Assembly: GCF_022113815.1 (NCBI RefSeq)
Contig: NZ_SGOM01000006.1
Location: 1-64,000 of the forward strand
Length of the DNA: 64,000 nt
DNA from: Vibrio cincinnatiensis
GTDB taxonomy: Bacteria > Pseudomonadota > Gammaproteobacteria > Enterobacterales > Vibrionaceae
Direction of reading: 5' to 3'
Shown: piece by piece, positions 62,103 through 64,000 of the stretch
Position numbering within the stretch: position 1 is the stretch's first letter
Layout of the letters: each line of letters starts with the position of its first letter
Program-made: the position numbers and the translations under genes
Notes under the pieces: generated by a model
Told to the model about the DNA's origin: nothing
The model's database searches: none
What the model saw: only the letters and a program-made list of their open reading frames with translations

Positions 62103-63430
62103 TGCTTAAACCCTCCCGTGGCGAGAATTTGCTGGCTCAACTGCTGTTCTACTCGGCTTTTTTCCGGATCTAGAGCAAAGAAACGCTCTAACGTTGAGGT
62201 TCGTTGCATACTCGGTAGCTGAATGCTTGATGGTTGAATGGGTTGAACTAAGTTCACGGTCGCAATGATCACTAATTCCGTTTTATTGCGGCTGGTTTCA
62301 GTGTGACGAAATAACGCACCAAGGACAGGAATATCGCCAATAAAAGGGATTTTTCTCAGTCGTTCACTTTCTTCTTTATTGAGCAACCCACCTAAAACAA
62401 AACTTTGTCCATCACCTAATTCAACCGTTGTTCTCGCTCGGCGAGTTTTTAGTGAAGGTAAGTTGTAGGTATCATTCGCATATTGGGTATCCAGTGAGCT
62501 AACTTCTGGCATTAATGAGAGCCGAATTTTATCGTCACGCAATACTTTCGCCATCATTTCTAACCGAACACCAAACTCTTTATAAAGAACGTTAGTGCCT
62601 CCATCAACAATCGTGACAACGGGTAATTCTCCCCCCACCAGAAAACTGGCAGTTTCTCCAGAAATGACCGACAAATTCGGCTCAGCTAACACCTGTCCAA
62701 CCGTATCGTCACCAATGGCACTGATCAGAGTCATAATGTCGCTGCTGCTAAACTGTCTTAGTGGATTCACAAAAATCCCACTATTTTGTCCACTACTCCC
62801 AAGCTGGATACCAAACTTTTCCATAAAAGATTGAGAAACTTCGGCAATCGACAATTTCACATTAACCTGTTTGGTACTGGCAACTTCTATGTTATTCACA
62901 ACCCCTTCAAATCGGCGACGCTGCATAAATTCCATTTTGTAAGTATTATCATCACCAAGATCCCATTCAATATCGGTATCTAATGAATTTTTTCCGAGCA
63001 GTTCGCCAACCAGTAGATTAATTTCATCTCGTTCTTTTTCGGTTGCAACGGTACCACTTAGCACCACTTGTTCACCTAAGTTGTAGACGGTAACTTCTGC
63101 ATGAGGGTACTTCATTTGAATTTGCTGCTGGATGTGCACCATACTTTTATTCACCACTAGCCGCCGGCTGGCTAAAGTTTGGCTGTTATCACCAAAAACA
63201 ATGAGATTGGCATTACCCACCTGTTTGCCAAAAACAACAACCGTGCGTCGATCAATCACTTGATAGTCCGCAACTTTAGGGTCTGAAATAAAAACTGATT
63301 GGATTTCACTCTCCATTCTTAAGGTTTGCGCATCACCTTCGGCTAAATTGATCATGCGCTGAGCCATAACGGGTACGCTCAATCCCCCAAGTAGGATCAA
63401 AAGTAATAAAGAAAAATAGCGATGAATCAT
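62099..63430 (-). CDS. rcpA: RcpA/CpaC Flp-pilus secretin
   Basis: A protein of about 443 aa, outer-membrane secretin. The signal peptide (MIHRYFSLLLLILLGGLSVPVMA) is followed by a BON-like/N-domain region (about 25-170) and the secretin domain (about 215-415, VLAEPNLSVISGETASFLVGGELPV and VELGDGQSFVLGGLLN). The start at 63430 has AAGGA 7 nt upstream; an in-frame extension to 63466 overlaps cpaB. Confidence 0.95.
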   Translation of the reverse strand: MIHRYFSLLLLILLGGLSVPVMAQRMINLAEGDAQTLRMESEIQSVFISDPKVADYQVIDRRTVVVFGKQVGNANLIVFGDNSQTLASRRLVVNKSMVHIQQQIQMKYPHAEVTVYNLGEQVVLSGTVATEKERDEINLLVGELLGKNSLDTDIEWDLGDDNTYKMEFMQRRRFEGVVNNIEVASTKQVNVKLSIAEVSQSFMEKFGIQLGSSGQNSGIFVNPLRQFSSSDIMTLISAIGDDTVGQVLAEPNLSVISGETASFLVGGELPVVTIVDGGTNVLYKEFGVRLEMMAKVLRDDKIRLSLMPEVSSLDTQYANDTYNLPSLKTRRARTTVELGDGQSFVLGGLLNKEESERLRKIPFIGDIPVLGALFRHTETSRNKTELVIIATVNLVQPIQPSSIQLPSMQRTSTLERFFALDPEKSRVEQQLSQQILATGGFKQ

Positions 63431-63440
63431 AATCCGTTCC

Positions 63441-64000
63441 TTAGCGTACCGTGGCTTTATCTGCACGATATTCTTGTATGGCTTTGTAATCGGTTAACAC
63501 ATCACCCGCATTGGCCGAAAGCTCACTTGCTATGCGCTTGCCAGTAGAAAGGTGGATCTCTATTTGTGCAATATTCCGAGCAATGGTTAATGTGGCAACT
63601 TGCTTACGGGTCAACTCTAAAATGACGCTGGCTTGCGAGGTTGTTATTTCATTACGTCCTTTTTCTTCACGGATCTGCTGTTGATTCACTTGCAACACTT
63701 TGACTCCCATCAAAATAGGAGTGAGTGACACGGTTTCAAAACTGCGCACCGTTTCATCATTAGCCAAGTTTTGTTTCAAAGAAGCGAGCGCTAAAATATC
63801 GACCAAAGACCCCGGTTGAATAACACCACCAATGATTGACGCTTCTTGGACCTGAATGGGAAAAGGCACATGATCCGGTGTTAATATCAAGTCGATATAA
63901 CCGGGTTGGTTAGGAACCAGCAGCATTTCAGGCCAAACCACAGCCCCTTGTCCTAATGGCTGAGTAATTCGCATCTCCGGTGTAAAATCGATAGTCATAT
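63441..64000 (-). CDS. cpaB: CpaB/RcpC pilus assembly protein (partial, cut by the window edge)
   Basis: About 186 C-terminal residues are visible; the gene runs off the right edge. Segments PEMLLVPNQPGYIDLILTPDHV, PGSLVDILALASLKQN and VILELTRKQVATLTIARNIAQIEIHLS are the RcpC/CpaB SAF-type pattern. It probably stabilises the secretin. The pilin (flp) and prepilin peptidase genes are expected just outside the window. Confidence 0.88.
   Translation of the reverse strand, partial: MTIDFTPEMRITQPLGQGAVVWPEMLLVPNQPGYIDLILTPDHVPFPIQVQEASIIGGVIQPGSLVDILALASLKQNLANDETVRSFETVSLTPILMGVKVLQVNQQQIREEKGRNEITTSQASVILELTRKQVATLTIARNIAQIEIHLSTGKRIASELSANAGDVLTDYKAIQEYRADKATVR

Overview
The window looks like a stretch of the main chromosome of a Vibrio or close relative (Gammaproteobacteria). 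The evidence is the family members themselves (monomeric NADP isocitrate dehydrogenase, Gsk, HflD, YfbV/UPF0208, an H-NS of VicH type) and the gene order icd-rluE / hisGDCBHAFI / nhaC / hns / gsk / mnmA-hflD-purB / htpX / bio / serS-rarA-lolA / dusC / GGDEF / ABC transporter / yfbV / ackA-pta. From memory this order matches a block of Vibrio cholerae chromosome I. No phage, insertion sequence, CRISPR array or rRNA gene is visible.

Layout. 1-152: two tRNA genes (Gly-GCC, Cys-GCA) with a strong promoter. 452-3698: icd and, divergently, rluE. 3737-11125: the complete eight-gene histidine operon with its own leader peptide (five consecutive His codons) and attenuator. 11193-13170: an NhaC-family transporter behind a lysine riboswitch. 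13641-19115: hns, gsk, and the mnmA-hflD-purB operon. 19186-25670: htpX, an unannotated-looking 55-aa gene, and the biotin locus (bioBFCD divergent from bioA over a BirA operator). 25743-37514: a nitrate assimilation island placed between bioA and serS, made of two operons on the same strand: nasA-cobA-ybiB-nasT and nrtA-nrtB-nrtC-nirB-nirD. 37592-44251: serS, rarA, lolA, a SEC-C protein, dusC and a membrane diguanylate cyclase. 44536-47280: a TrpX-type ABC importer. 47556-51926: yfbV, ackA, pta. 51935-52882: a glutathionyl-hydroquinone reductase. 53069-64000: a Tad (tight adherence, Flp pilus) operon, whose first genes lie beyond the right edge.

The most coherent regulatory story is in the nitrate island. 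Each of its two operons carries, in the same order, an NtrC-like palindrome, an exact IHF consensus site, a sigma-54 -24/-12 promoter, and a short leader with a TGGC/AGGC-type hexaloop hairpin (loop AAAGAC or AAAGGC) that overlaps an intrinsic terminator. The cluster also encodes the matching ANTAR antiterminator (NasT). This suggests an AND gate: nitrogen limitation starts transcription and nitrate signalling lets it pass the terminator. The usual partner sensor NasS is not in the window. Nitrate imported by NrtABC would be reduced by NasA and NirBD, and CobA would supply the siroheme precursor for NirB.

The Tad operon contains one small gene that is broken by two compensating homopolymer-type frameshifts. 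Other features worth attention are a long inverted repeat upstream of icd, a REP-like hairpin upstream of mnmA, a strong terminator between ackA and pta, and the small 55-aa gene with its own terminator.
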